Positions 9,946 through 23,400 of a DNA stretch of 64,000 bases are shown one piece after another. Position numbers and translations under genes: made by a program. The stretch is taken from positions 1 to 64,000 of the forward strand of contig JAOTON010001703.1 of NCBI GenBank assembly GCA_034440635.1, written 5' to 3'. Each line of letters starts with the position of its first letter. The first letter of the stretch is position 1. The notes beneath the pieces were generated by a model that saw only the letters and a list, made by a program, of their open reading frames with translations, had not been told where the DNA came from and searched no databases. The stretch is from Lepas anatifera (Eukaryota; Arthropoda; Thecostraca; Lepadidae).

Positions 9946-12298
9946 CCTTAGGTGTACGGGTCTTTATGAGGCACGCTAGGTGCCTGTTTTGCCCGCTCCT
10001 CATCGAGCTCATTACAGGTATAGTGCTTGACTACGTCGGTAATGTATAAACGTGTTCAGCCCAGTGTCTGTCGATGTTATTCTTGAATGAATCAACAGAT
10101 GGCGAGTCGACGACCCAGTCGGGAGGCTGTTCCAGTCGGACACAGTACATACTCCAAAATGGTTCCTTCTTGCCCTCGTTACTGCACGTGGCTTCCCAAC
10201 CTTGGAAGCTGTGACCACGTGTGACACCGACAGGTGGATCCATGAAGAACTCTTCCTTGCGAACTCCCAGCTGGCCGTGTATCAACTTGAAGACGAAGAT
10301 CATGTCCCTCCTCTTGCGCCTGTACCAGAGAGACGGAAGCTTGAGGAGCCTAAGCCGTTGCTCATAGCCCAAAGGCCGCACAGAGGGAGCTAGTTTCGTA
10401 GCACGACGCTGGACCCGTTCCACCAAAATTTGGTCAGCCTTGTTGAAGGGGCCCCACACCACATTGGCATATTCAAGGTGCGGTCTGACAAAGGGCCTTG
10501 AAGAGAAGGGTCATCACATGCTTGTCCATGTGAACAAAAGTCCTCTTGATGGCCCCCCAGTATCTGGCTGGCCTTAGATACGGTAGAAGCAGCTTGACGG
10601 CGGAACTTGAGCTGGTCGTCCATGAACACACCCAGGTCTTTTTCGATGGTCAGCTCAGTCAGGGGTTAACCGCTCATTTTGTAGTGCCGATGACTATTGT
10701 TGTGTCCAATGTGGAGCATGCCGCATTTCGAAACATTGAAGGGCAGGAGCCATGTCCTGTCAGGCCATGATTCTAGTCTGTGAAGGTCCTCTTGCAAGGC
10801 ACATGCACCCTCTCGACTACCTACTTCACCAAATACTTTCGCATCATCGGCAAATAGTCGGACACTACTTTGCAGTCCCTGGGGCAAGTCGTTCACGAAC
10901 AAGACAAATAGTGTCGGGCCGGGACCGATCCCTGTGGTATACCGTTCGTCACCGGAGTCCAGTCTGATAGTGCTCCATTAACCCTGACCCTCTGGCTCCT
11001 ACCCGTTAGGAAAGACTTGATCCAGCAGAGAACTCTTCCTCCTATGCCTACGCTTCTCAGTTTCAGGATTAATCGCTTCTGGGGCACAGAATCAAAAGCC
11101 TTAGAGAAGTCCAAATAGGCAACATCTACTGGGAGGCCATCTTCAAGCACTTGGGTCCAGTGCTCTAAAGAGCTAAGCAGCTGGGTGGTACAGGACCTTT
11201 TCGGAATAAATCCGTGCTGAGCACCATTCAACTGTCCAGTCTCCAGCATGTGGGCAAGCAGTACATCCCTGACCAAGGACTCCATAACTTTTGATGGGAC
11301 CGAAGTAAGGCTGACAGGTTGATAATTAGATGGATTGTTTCTGCCTCCCTTCTTATAGACTGGAACTACCCCAGCAACTTTCCAATCGCTTGGTAGGTCA
11401 CCACTCAAGAGACTTCCTGAATATGGAGCAGAGAGGAAGGCTCAATGGTGCGGCTGCCTCCTTCAGCACTCAGGGCGGCAAACCGTCAGGTCCAGGTAAT
11501 GAGAACTGCTTTAACCCTCGCAGCTTTGACTCTACCATAGCAGGAGTGATGTTGATATCTCCCAAGATCGGTCCATTCTCTTGAGGGGGAGTGTCAGGTA
11601 GTCCATCACCAGCGTGCTCAACCGTGAATACACTGCGGAAGAAAGCAGACAATATTTCTGCCCTCTCTGAGTCACTAGAAGCAACAGTCCCGTCTTCTCC
11701 TTTTAGGTCTTGTACCTTGTCCTTTAGCTTAGTTTGTGAGCGGGCATAACCCCAGAAGGCCTTAGGATTCTCCTTGACTTGGCTGGCTATTCGCTGCTGA
11801 TGGCCCTTATGGAGGTGCCAGGACAACTTTCTAAGGTCATTTCTCTTGGTCCTATAGACTTCCCAAAGTGCATCTCATTGGATCCCAGCTGGAGTGGTCT
11901 TGATGTTGTGACAGAGTTTTTTCTCTTTTAATCATCTGTAGAGCTGATCTGTTAACATATTCCCTATTATTCTTTCACCGGGATGAAATGTGAGGTACAC
12001 AATCTTGAATCATACCCCTGACTTTATTCAGAAAGAAGGCATACTCATGTTCCATGTCAAGAGTGGAGACTGCCCGCCAATCAACCTCCTGTGCCAGGCT
12101 CCTCAGTTTGGGATAGTCACCTCTGGAAAAAGCTAGGTGGGGACGGTTTGCAGTCGGCCTAGACCTCTTCCAACATGCTATCTTCATCTTGAGGCACAAG
12201 TGATCACTGCAGCCCAACCCTAGCATGTAGCTTACATCACGAATTGTGTCATCATCAAGAGAGAAGACTAAGTCTAGTACATGCAGGGTTTCTCTAAT

Positions 12299-12654
12299 TT
12301 TTTTAAATTTTTTTTATATAAATTTTGTTCAAGTTGTTCCTAGTACGACTGGTGGAGTCGGAGTCTCACTTAAGTCATCAAGGGACTTGTCACGGAGACC
12401 CCGACCCCACCAACCCGAACGAGCAACTCCCTCGATGGAGGGTTAATTTAGAAGCCAAAGTTTAACGTCCCACAAAGCACAGGGACGGCCGCCCTCTCAC
12501 CAGTCAGTTGCCAGCCGACCTGTACGTCGGGTAAACTATTGAGCGCCGGAGCGTCTCAGGGGAACCGATCCCAAGCCTGGACATGCCCTGCCACTGCATG
12601 CTTCTGAGCAGCGGGCCGGAGCCCAACGCTCTACCAACTGAGCTACCGGGGCGG
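12299..12654 (-). mobile_element. tRNA-derived SINE inserted in the endonuclease domain
   Basis: CTCTAAT flanks the element on both sides (12292-12298 and 12655-12661). On the minus strand it starts with a tRNA-like head containing an A-box (TAGCTCAGTTGGTAGAGC) and a B-box-like GGTTCCCC. A 356-bp body follows with a GTGGGACGTTAAAC-type segment and an A/T-rich tail (plus-strand polyT at 12299-12320). The LINE reading frame is continuous if the SINE and one duplication copy are removed (RPTRYGI, then LHVLDLVFSLDDD). Confidence 0.92.
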
Positions 12655-13655
12655 CTCTAATACCATATCTTGTTGGCCTGGTAATGTTCTGGATAAGAAA
12701 GCAGTCCCTTGTCGCTTCCAAAAAGGAATGAGATATATGGTTTACCGGATCTGTAGACATTCCCATCCCCCAGTCAATATTTGGGAAGTTGAAGTCGCCC
12801 ATGATTACCAGCTTTTGAGGTGTTGCAGATGTAACAATTTTGAACATGTTGCATAGTGCAAAGTTATTCTGGAGGGCACTGCTGGGGCTGCGGTAGATAC
12901 AGCCAATCGATAAACTCTCCTGGCCAGTAAGCCCAATTTGCACCCAAATATGTTCTGGAAAACTCAACCTCCAGAAAGAAGACTTCTTGGCAGTGTAGCT
13001 CCTCTTTAACAAAAATGGCTAGTCCTCTGATACCAGCAGGACCCTGCCTCTGCAGCTGTGGATCAAAATTAAGAAACATACTAAATTCTGGTAATGCAAA
13101 ACAAGCTGGCAGAATGGGAGAAAGGCGAGACTTTGGAAGCACCCCTGAGATCAGAATAATATCAGGCTTTTCATGGGCAGCCAGCAGAATAAGCTCATCA
13201 TGCTTATTGAGGAACTGATCTGCATTTGTGTACAAGGCTATAATTTCCCTTGAGCACCCATGTCAATGCATGGTGGATGAGCCTTCAGGGTGAGGTCCAG
13301 AACCAGATGGTGCTGGAGGCACCATAGAGCCATGGGAGGCAGCAGGGCTATCCTCACCCGGTCTTCCAGTGGCGGTAGCTGCTGCTGGCCCCGAACGACT
13401 TGCAGCATCTGTTGTGATAGCGGCAGTAGCAGGCAGCACATTCACATCACTTCTTCCTGTACTGTCCCTGGGGATGTCCTCTTCTTGGGAGAAGCAGCTG
13501 GGTCCCGCTCCTGTATCCTATCCTCCTGTCCCATATCCTGTGGGCAAAACTCAGGTTCCTTTCCCTGAGTAAGACCTAGTTGAGTTACCCTTATATTTAA
13601 GCCCGTCAGAGATTCGGAACCAGCGGGCCGAAGTGGCCCTCATTATCCAAAATTG

Positions 13656-13670
13656 TTAGGTTAGGTTAGG
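13656..13670. repeat. three TTAGG telomere-type repeats at the LINE 5' end
   Basis: TTAGGTTAGGTTAGG directly abuts the conserved 5' leader of the minus-strand CR1-like element. The sibling leader at 8485-8500 is preceded by the degenerate equivalent CCTAAACTAACCTAAC, so the repeat belongs to the element end or to its preferred target. Confidence 0.8.
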
Positions 13671-14289
13671 AGGGACCCATGCGCCTGAGAGGCAAGATGT
13701 GTTTCTTGAGAATGACAGCAACATCTTGATTTGTGTATTCATGTATGCTTTATGTATCTTTGTTACTGGCAATAGACGCATATGGATGTAAATACGTGGG
13801 TAATGAGGTAGGGAACAGGCGAAGCATCAGACACAAATATCCACTCCAGCCTGAAAAATCTCATGATAATCAGCCAACATGCAAACCGCAATACAACACC
13901 ACTTACTACCTGCAACAATCCTCCAAGGTAATATTGATATATAGAACCAATGTCGACAATCCAGTTCCCTACCTTCACACCACCACCTCACAAGAGATCT
14001 CAAGCAAATGATCTGCCGCCAGTGAAAGTGGAAAGAAAACTAAGTCGTAAGTCCGCGAATTCGAGAACCGAGAATAATTAAAACCCTTCAGAATCAGTTT
14101 TTCTTGAGGTTTAAGATCATAGTGGTGGTAGGTTCGGTGAAGATAGCTAATGAAATTATGTTAGAAAACTAAGAAAGGTAAAAATTTGCTACAGAATTAA
14201 GTATAAAGTAAATTTGAACGTCCATTTACTTCATATTCATTCACTTTCACCTGTACCTATTTCAAAGTTCTAGTTTGAGAATAATTTTC
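13671..14289. other. unassigned sequence upstream of HADHA
   Basis: AT-rich, with short frames on both strands and no recognisable domain. It separates the LINE cluster from the HADHA promoter region. Confidence 0.35.
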
Positions 14290-14378
14290 CACCACTTCCT
14301 TCTTTGCGGCGAGAGTGGGGCGGCGGCGCCGGTGTTTCTGGTTGAGTTTTAAAGAAAGTCGATAAAATTTGTAAAAAA
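14290..14378 (+). promoter_or_regulatory. probable HADHA core promoter and 5' UTR
   Basis: A GC-rich patch with GTGGGGCGGCGGCGCCGG at about 14315-14332 stands out from AT-rich surroundings just before the HADHA start codon. No TATA box is evident at a usual distance. This is positional inference; the transcription start cannot be read from sequence alone. Confidence 0.3.
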
Positions 14379-14445
14379 ATGTCGGCAATTCGGGCGGGTG
14401 AGCTCTTGAGAAGATTATCTGGACCATTTTGTTCAAGTTACTGCT
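14379..14445 (+). CDS. HADHA: HADHA exon 1 (start codon, transit peptide)
   Basis: Encodes [15 protein letters not shown] and on to SSYC, then donor GTAAGT, ending with one base of a split Phe codon. Lack of acids after the first Glu, plus Arg and Ser, suits a mitochondrial presequence. This ATG is chosen because the exon splices in phase to exon 2. Intron 1 (2,445 bp) holds no gene I recognise. Confidence 0.85.
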
Positions 14446-17400
14446 GTAAGTATTTCGGCTTTCTCGTGAGCGTAGGGTACTCTTCGTGCCCATTTCAGTT
14501 TCGGTCTCCACTCAACTACCTATTCGCCATTCTGCAAAGTATGGCAGCAGACCAGACGAGTCGCACCATCCAGCTTTCTCGCACAAATTCGCACCACCAG
14601 CCACCTAAAATTTGCATCAATCCGCAATATACCAGGGAGAAGAATCCACCCATCCCTACCCACACAATGCAATGCTACCTCTTATCAATTACCTAGTCAG
14701 TTTTATAAGGCTCCCTTATGTGTGGTTATGACCATTCATCCATTATTTGTTTGGTTTTCAGTGTTGCCTCCCTCACAATTTTCAACAATTTTCACCAGGT
14801 TAATAAAATTTGCACCTTTTGCTCCTGTCTCCATGGACACTTGCACTGAGATCTTGTTGAAAGTGTCATACTTTGCTCACTGGCCTATTTGGCTTTTATG
14901 AGGTCCCTGAACTCAAAGCGAGGTGCCTATTTCATCCTCTGCCTTTTTGTGCTTTGCTCGGCAGAAAGCCTGGCTATTTTGGTTGATGTTGACCATTCAG
15001 ACCAAAGATTTTAATGGAAATAGCAAATTGTCATCAGAAAATTAGTGGAGTCCCCTTTGTCTGTATTCACATTGGCTACTCTGGGTGAAACAGAAATATG
15101 GATGGATGATTAAAAAATATATATTGCCAGAATCAGCTGAGTCTTCTTCATTCTGTAACACATCAATTCAAGGAGGACTCTAATATTGAAGATAATTGAA
15201 CATATTCTTTTAAATCTGCTGATATTTACACTGGTTATGTCCAACAGACAAGACATTGCATTACCCCTTCCTGCTACTGAATCTTGTCATGCCTGTCTCG
15301 CACTAGGACCAGGCTGGGAAAGCATATCTCAATATTATATGATGACTTATTGATGATGTGCATATGTCATAGGATGAAGGGTTTGGCTAGGCTGGGTCAG
15401 GTCATCAATTTGGTTTAGGGCCTCCATTTTGAATTCCTGCTCAGCCTCCTCACTGGGCCAGTAATACAAACCTGGGCAAAGTATAAAAACAGCAAGGCCT
15501 CCGGAAGTAATATTTTAAACATTTTCTTATAATCTTGCAAGGGAAATATGTGCATTATTTTAGTATCATCACTAAATTCAGCATAGAATACTTTGGGTAA
15601 AATTTATCTTTATGCTGATCTGCCTTCGCACCAATTGAAAGGAAATTCCAAATATGGAACATACATATTGATAGCTTACCAATATATGAGAGCCAGACAG
15701 TGATCGCAGCCCATGTCCAGTCACATCAATGTTGTGAAATTATATATATTTGACAGTCAGACAGTGATTTCAGCCTGTTTGCAGCTGACTGAAGTTGCAG
15801 GAATTGCCAGTTTCCCTGTGACCTTTGGATATGGTAGTCAGACACTAAGTCTGCATTTACTATGTGATTTGCTGACATCCCTGGTATGAGGAGCTCTGCT
15901 GGTGGATTAAGGAAAATTGTAGATGATATTCCCAAGTTTGACGAGAGAGTGCAGAAGAGGCTAATATTTTTGTGGGTGGGTCAATATTGAGCTCAGGACA
16001 GGTGGAAGAAGGCTCCATAGACTTCAAGCTAGTGTTTTCTCCTACAATTTTTGGCTGAGTGATGCTGAGATGTTATTGGAGTCCTCTCATGATGAATAAT
16101 GTCTGTGTAAATTACCATCATGCAAGGTCAAGGTTGATCTGGCATGGTTATAATTTTTCTAGTTGCTAGATGAGCACACTTATCTGAAAATGGAAGTTCT
16201 ATCTCAGTTCAATGTGAATTTATTTGAGACATAATCACAGGCTGGTGAAGTGGCCCTAGATGACCTCTGGTTCAAATATTTAGCTTGTTTGTGAGGAACG
16301 TCCCAAGGAATCATTGCCAATTTAATATGAATTATATTCACTGAAAATAAGAATTTGTCTCTATATAATTAAAATAGAGTGGCAAAAAACAATTTGACCC
16401 CATCTCAGGTCTCCAATTCCTACCTGAGATGTGTAGTTGATCTAGGGGCCCTGGTGCCTTTGTCATTTGTTGGCAGTTTGGAAATTATCATCCAGCAGAC
16501 CTCAGTTTGGTGCACCTTCAAACTCTTTATCATGGATTTTGCTGTAAGGTCACATGACTGACCAGGATAGCTCCCTGGCCTAGCATGATTTCACCTATAC
16601 TCTATGGTGAAATTGTTACAAATTGATCAGCAATAATGTAGAGTAAGTTGCATTGTTCTACATCAGCTTTTTATTCAGGGCAACCGGCGAGAAGGACGAC
16701 TATCGCCCTGGCGGTGTGTGCTAATGCACCCAATTCTATATAAAAAGCTATGTGATTGTTTCTTGTGCATCGCCTGCCTGGGATATTCTAGGGGTACGCA
16801 TCTAGGTTGCAGATCTCTGGTGTACCCGTCGCTGTTTTTCCAATGTTGGTAGACATTGAGTGTTGACTGTTGGCGCATGTGTGATTGCAGTCCGCAGCAG
16901 GCCCTCATGGCGGACGTTCGCGACCAGCAGGGCGGCCGCCGCCAACCAACACATCAAGATGGAGGTCAAAGGCGACGTGGCTGTGCTCCGGATCGACTCG
17001 CCTGGAAAGGTATCAAAGACAGCGCCATTCTCAGGGCCGTGATGTCGGTGCAGTCAGCTATTCCGCCAGGAGCGTGAGTCGGTGAAGTTAGCCAGTTGTT
17101 GGATTCATGCCCTTTGGCGTTTCAGCTTGCCGGACCAAAGTCCGTATGGTTAAATTACTAAGCAAACGTACGTAAAATATAAAGTTTGCGTGCTAATATA
17201 TAAAAAGTACGTGCGAAAATGTACGTAGGCAAGTGTATGTAGTGTATAATATCTGTATTATAATAGTATGTATGCAAAAGTGTATAAGCAAATGTTCGTA
17301 GGGCATAAAGGTTGTATTTCTTTAATTTATTCAAAATAATGGCCAACGGATATCCATTCACAGGCGAAGTCAGAGCATTAGAAAATACTTTTTTACATCA

Positions 17401-20400
17401 CAAGAATCGAGACAGTGTACTTCCTAAAAACCGTAAAAGTTAAAATGTATAAATATAAAAAACACAGAAACATAAAAAAGAGATAATAGCTAAAAGTGCA
17501 GTTCCTACCGAGCATTTACGTATCTCACCACAGATGTCTTGAAAGTATTAAAATCATCACAAAAGAAGTCGGCCCCGGAAGCTGCTAGAAATGTGTTCAT
17601 GCCTCTCGGCACCATACAGAAAAGCCCCCCGCTGACAGTGCTGACACGGCCGCGGCGCTCAGCGAAGAGTCGCAAGGAGCGAGTGAGCCGGAATGGGATA
17701 TGTAAGGGGAAACAATTTAGCAGGTCGATGGAGTTAATCTTGCCTGAAAAGATACTCTTTAGGAAAATGAGATCGAACTGAAGCCTGCGTGCAGCAAGTG
17801 ATGGGATGCCGAAATGGTTCAAAAGCGAGTCATAAGATATGGAGTCACATTGTTGAGTAGCGTGATCATTTAGCCAAATAAGAAATTTATGTTGCACTCT
17901 GTCCACGCGCTCAGCGTGGGATTTGGCTACTCCCGCCCAGACATGCCAAAAGTTCGTAGGAGAAATAACGTACGTAAGGAAACGTACGTAGGGAAAAAAG
18001 TATGTAAGCAAATATACTAAGGGCATAAAGTTCGTATGCAAAAAGTAATTATGCAAATTAATGTGAGCAAAAGCACGTTGAGTGTAACCTAAGTAGTTTT
18101 AATACGCTTTGCATTATTGTAGAGCTCCTAGCTCTAGGAGAGTATAAATGAAAAAAGAACCTAAATCGGTACCGATAATAAAAGTTTTGGTCCATTTGCG
18201 AGCTATCCGGAACATCCCCTCTCCCTTCTACACCTCATCCATAGGCGGGCCCAGGATTGCCGATCAGGGGGTGCCATCCGGACCAGGGGGCCCCACTGTT
18301 GGACGGCAAATCCGCCTATGCCCTCGTCTGCCTCCTCCACGCACCCCTGGTGACGCTGCACGACCGAAGCATGTGTACCACGGCACCGCCGCTTGGGCCG
18401 CTCTCTCTCTCTCTCTGAGTGAAACTCAAAGTTCCAGGCTCAAATTATTGAGAGGCCTGGATGAGGATGGTCCTTTGCTATTCTTAGGTATTCCATGGCT
18501 ATACAGGCCTAAGTTGTTCCACCACAGATCCACGGTCAGCACATTCAGCCCTCCAAATTCAATATTCAACCTACTGTCAATTTAGTAAAGTAGATTGTGA
18601 ACAAGTTAGGTACAGCAGCAACGTTAAAAAGTATGGATTGATGCTGAATGTGGCTCGTGTGGGAATATTTACGTTGGGGGCATACATATGTTTTGCCTTA
18701 CGGTACATTTTTTCTCATTCCGTATTTTATACCGTACGAACTTTTTCCGTTGCCTACTTTTTCCCATCACACATATTTTATGTTACGCACTTTATGCCGT
18801 AAGCACTTTATTCGTACGAACTTTTTCCACCACGAACATTTAACTTACGAACTTAATGCATGCGTACTTTTTCCATTACGGACATGTTCCCCTACGAACT
18901 TAATACCGTACCAACTTAACCCATACGTACCTGTTTTCCATTACAAACATGTTGCCCTATGTACTTTACACCGTACGAACTTAACCCATGCGTGCTTGTT
19001 TTCCATTACGAACATGTTACCCTTCGTGCTTTATACAGTACGAACTTTGCCCATACGTACCTGTTTCCATAATGAACATTGTACCTTGCGTACTATATAC
19101 CGTACGAACTGTATCCATACTAACTTTTTCCATTGTGACTATTTTACCTTTCGTATTTTATACCTACGAACATTGCCCCTGACGTACTTTTTCCATTGCT
19201 TACTTTTTACCTACGTACTTTAGCCATATGAACCTTTTCCTCGCGTACTTTTGTCCGCAATTATAATTATTTCCTCCCGGCTTTTGAGTCCGTCATTAAT
19301 AGGCGGGGCGTTTGTTGTCTGCTTGAATAAGTAGGACTGAAGGCGGCACTATTTCCATGATATTGGGTTTCGTTGACCTATAATTGGATGTTTCAGAATG
19401 TTTCCACTTCCCGTGCTGCAGGGTTCCTCATGCCATTTCTCATCACATTGTCTTATTTGTGCTTGAAAAATGCTTTGAATCCCTATTTTACGGTAATAAT
19501 CAGTCCTTTCGTGCATCTTTTGCTACATTTCTTGTCTTGTTTGATCTCAGTAGATTCCTCCATCCGAATTGCCTGTTCGTTTCAACATCTTTATGTGAAG
19601 TCGACGCTTCATGGCTCTTTTTGGCATAAGGCAGGGTCTTATTTCTCGTTGAGAGCGGTTTGGGCCATGATTTAGCACTCATAGTAGCTGCCTTGCTTTA
19701 AAGTGTCTCCAAATACTTTGCCTTATTTACGGCTGGAGTGGCATTGGTGCGGTAGGGTGCATGGCACGGTATCCCCTTAAATTATGGATTTAGAATTAAC
19801 CCTAAGTCGTTTACAGAAGGAAAATCGGGATTTGAAGTTAATGGTGTCCCCCGCCCGTGCCTTAAATCTAGACCTTTCACCCTTTACTATGTCACTTATA
19901 CGTTGTGTTGGTGTTTAGAAGGTATATATGTACTCGTCGCCGTGGCCGCCAGGTGAATGTTTTGAACCGGCCTGTGATGGAGGAGATGAAGACCATGATG
20001 GACGCTGTGCAGGCTGATCCCGCCGTCAAGGCTGCCGTCCTCGTCTCCGGAAAACCCGGAAACTTTATCGCAGGTGCGCTTTGTGTCTACCTGAACTTGG
20101 TTTTTTCGAAAGCCTCTGGTCGAAACCGCCAGTGGTACGTCAGCTGGTGAATTAAGACGGTTTTTTAGCTGGTTAGCAAGAGCTACAATTAATGATTGGA
20201 TATGTGTCAGCGTTATCATTGACTGACAATTATGCTCGCAATACTGGAAGGTTTATCATACTGGCTTTCAACGCTTACAGCAATGAACTAAGCCGGGCAT
20301 GAATAAAGATTGTTCAATGGAATGCTGACGTGTCTGGAAATACCCATTGACCGAGGTTGAATCTAGGTTCTTTTTTAACCGCCCAAGTGGTGGATGTGAG

Positions 20401-23400
20401 CCCCCTTGGCTAGAGTGGGGAGTAGAAAGGACCCCCGTAGCTCGAAACTTCGAGAACTATGAAAAGAAATAGAAAGTTCGTTCGAAATGTGGCGCATTCG
20501 GCTCGCGCGCGCGTCCGGCTCGATGACGTGACTTTTGCACTGAGCCAAGGCTCGCGGGATGGAGCCCGGCCAAAGGCAGGTTTAGGTGCCTTGGCCTAGT
20601 TAATTTCCCCTACCCTTCGATGCCGTATATCCCCGTAGTTCGTGCGTCGGTAAACCGCAAGCAAAAAAAGACGGTATGTACGATGCTGGTGTACGAGTTT
20701 TCTGTATGAACACTATTTGCATACTAAATCTCGGGTTTAGCCTTGTCTGCCGGTCACATGATAGTGGATGCCTCATTTTCTGGTGAATGAGAGCCGAATT
20801 CAGCGATACATTTCTAGTGTTCTAGACTTGTGGTTAAGAAGACAAGCGGCTGAAACTGTCGTCGAGAGGAATCAGTACAGTCTCTCTCCCGTTCCAATTT
20901 TATAGCGCTGAACCGTTCAGGATCGGAGATGTTTTAGAGCCCCGTCCCTAATTATTAGCGTTAAAGGGAATGTGGCACCTTCACAACGTGATTTTAACTG
21001 AGATAGCCAAGTTGTAAAGCAGGTCGGAAAACCCGGTATTCCATATTTCATTTGTCTTGGAGCTCGATATTTCCGTAGAAAAAAGCTAAAACCTACCTGA
21101 CACCAGCCCCTCAGCCCCCCGTCGCCGGCGGCCATTGTTGTGAGCTACTGGTGTGACGACATATACTGACGTCACGATGAGCATCAGCCAATCGAAGTCC
21201 TTGAAGCGTTTCAAGTATGGTAGTGGTTGCCAGATTATGACATCATCCACAGTCTGATATTTATTTCTTTTTCTAGAGGAGTATTTTTAACAGTGACCCA
21301 AAACAGGTTTTGCGCTAGGGTGTCGAGTGGAAAATTCAGCTCGGAATGTATGGCGAGTGAGTGGAAAATTCCCCTCAAAATGTATGGCGGAGTAAAAATT
21401 TCCAATTTGGGTACTCAGGTGGTAAACTCTCAGAGCCCTTGTTTGAACTGAAGGATGGATATTTCCTTTTATTTTCTCAAAGTAAATATTTTTAAATCAT
21501 CCCCAAACAGCATTGTTTGACCATTCCCATGTGAAAAATTTGGGTTAAGCAGGTAAATCTTTACCAGCTGAAACCCCCTGATGCAGTCTCCAATTTTTTT
21601 TAAGGAGTTGGTGAATTTCCACAAATAAAACACTTTTTAGGGGACCTCTGAGACCAACCTTCGGGGGAAAGAACTCTGGGAGCCACCAAGAGTGTTCGGG
21701 GGCTTCCCTAGACCAACTCTGGTGCCCCTCCTCTCCTCTCCCACACGACCAGCTTTAAAGGGCCCCTGAGACGAAATATCGGGGCCCCTTAGACCAACTC
21801 TGCAGAGGGGCCTCCGAGATCGGCAGGTGGTGAAAAATGAAAAAGGATTTTTTCATGCAATACCTAGTTCCAAAATTAATTATCTAAGCATACACTGTAT
21901 AGTTTTCCTGTCCGCGACAACGTCCCTCCTATACCTATACCTATAGCTATCGGAATTTTGGAGGCCACTCCTGACCTCAATCACTGCACCTCGCATACAC
22001 CGATGCTAGGGTCCAGCAGAGCCTTGGTTTACACTTAACTAACCCAGACGAAACTACAAACTTTCTATCATGGCAATAAACTCTTCCAGACTCTTGCCAA
22101 AAGTTTCTTTTCTTTACCTGTCAATTCCCCTACTTCTCTTCACATATATACTCACCTTCATATGAGTATGCTGCTTTCTATCAATATCGAAGCTACTACA
22201 CTGCCGTGCAAAGGAAGAACCCCCTACGTCGATTTTTGGCCATTTTTTTATTTTTATATCAAATTAATCCTCTATTCAAGCTGCGTCTCGTACTTCACTC
22301 AGCTTTCTTATATACATTTTACTTTAGCCGAAATTTTCAAATATATTTTTTAAAAATCACCACGTATTCAAAGCTATGACTCCGGTCTTGGCAGTCACAA
22401 TGTCAAAAGCCCCCACGTTGAATTTTGTGCCAAAAACCACTACGGATCAGTATCGTGAACCGGTATTGCAAGGCAAAACCCCTACGTTTGTACGTAGGGG
22501 GTTTTGCCATTTTGTCTGTCTCGATCGTCAACCGGCATTGCAAGGCAAAACCACCTACGTTTGAACGTAGGAGATTTTGCCATTTTGTCTGTCTCGGGAC
22601 GCCTTGGCATAGTCCCTCACGTCACAACGTAGGGGCTTTTGACCCATGAAAAAACAACACCTAGTCGAACGTAGGGGCTTTTGCCTCTTTCACTGAAGAT
22701 ATTTTGAAGCAGGGGCATGTCTAAAAATAGCTCCACGTGCAGACTGTCCATTTAAATCCAATAAATTAGCTGTTTCGACAGGTAAAAAACAATTTTAGTG
22801 TCATTCGTGTGGGCTCGCCATCGTTGTCGCGGCGTCGTTTCTCTCGGCTGCGAACAATGGATCGAAGAAAGCGAAAGAAACGCGAAGAAATCAGGGTCAA
22901 TTGGGACAACAAAGATAAAGGAGCATGGCATTATGTTCCGAAATCAAGTTTACAGCTTCTTCCAAACTCAGATTGGAAAGCTGGCGGGAGGGTATCTTTG
23001 AAATGGAAAGGAGATGTCTGGATTGGAACCATTGCAGCGAAGCCGTCGAAAACATCGTTATATCAGCTGAAAAGAGGTAAGAATTTAGTGCATTGGGAAA
23101 AGGATTTTGCCTTAAGAGTACAGTCAGAAAAATGATATCAGTGTATTGTGTGAGTATTGCCCTTATGAGTACTTTTACCGACATGCGATTCTCATTCTTT
23201 TATTTATTCGTCTTAACATTTAAAGCTGGACTTAGTGACAGGAATTTGTAAAGCCTTTTGTTAGAAAACCGTACAAGGAAGGTATATCTTTCATTATTTG
23301 ACACACTCTAACCTGAACAGAAAAGTATTTCTGGATAAGTGCGCTGGTACCTTTTGGAGCCTGGTCCTTGAATTCAGCGGCTGCAGTTAGCAGTACTCAC

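Larger units (their letters stand above)
9946..13670 (-). mobile_element. near full-length CR1-like non-LTR retrotransposon, degenerate
   Basis: Read 13670 to 9946, the element has a leader beginning CCTAACCTAACCTAAC, a low-complexity Ser/Pro/Ala-rich region (about 13555-13260) and an AP-endonuclease domain (about 13240-11980). Endonuclease motifs include LYTNADQFLNKHDEL, EKPDIILIS, IGCIYRSPSS, MGDFNFPNIDW and CSDHLCLKMK. A reverse transcriptase follows (about 11810-10040) with LPGPDGLPP, NYQPVSLTS, HGFIPKRSC, LDFSKAFDSVPQ, GIPQGSV, LFADDAKVF and VWGPFNKAD. Several stops and frameshifts, including a break just after GIPQGSV, make it inactive. A SINE interrupts the endonuclease domain at 12299-12654. 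Confidence 0.9.

Noticed and set aside
12580..12654. tRNA gene on the minus strand
   Set aside because: The A-box is good, but the molecule cannot form a full cloverleaf. The sequence is the head of a SINE with a target-site duplication.
18648..19223. 191-codon plus-strand ORF
   Set aside because: Translation of the degenerate 65-bp minisatellite in HADHA intron 2.
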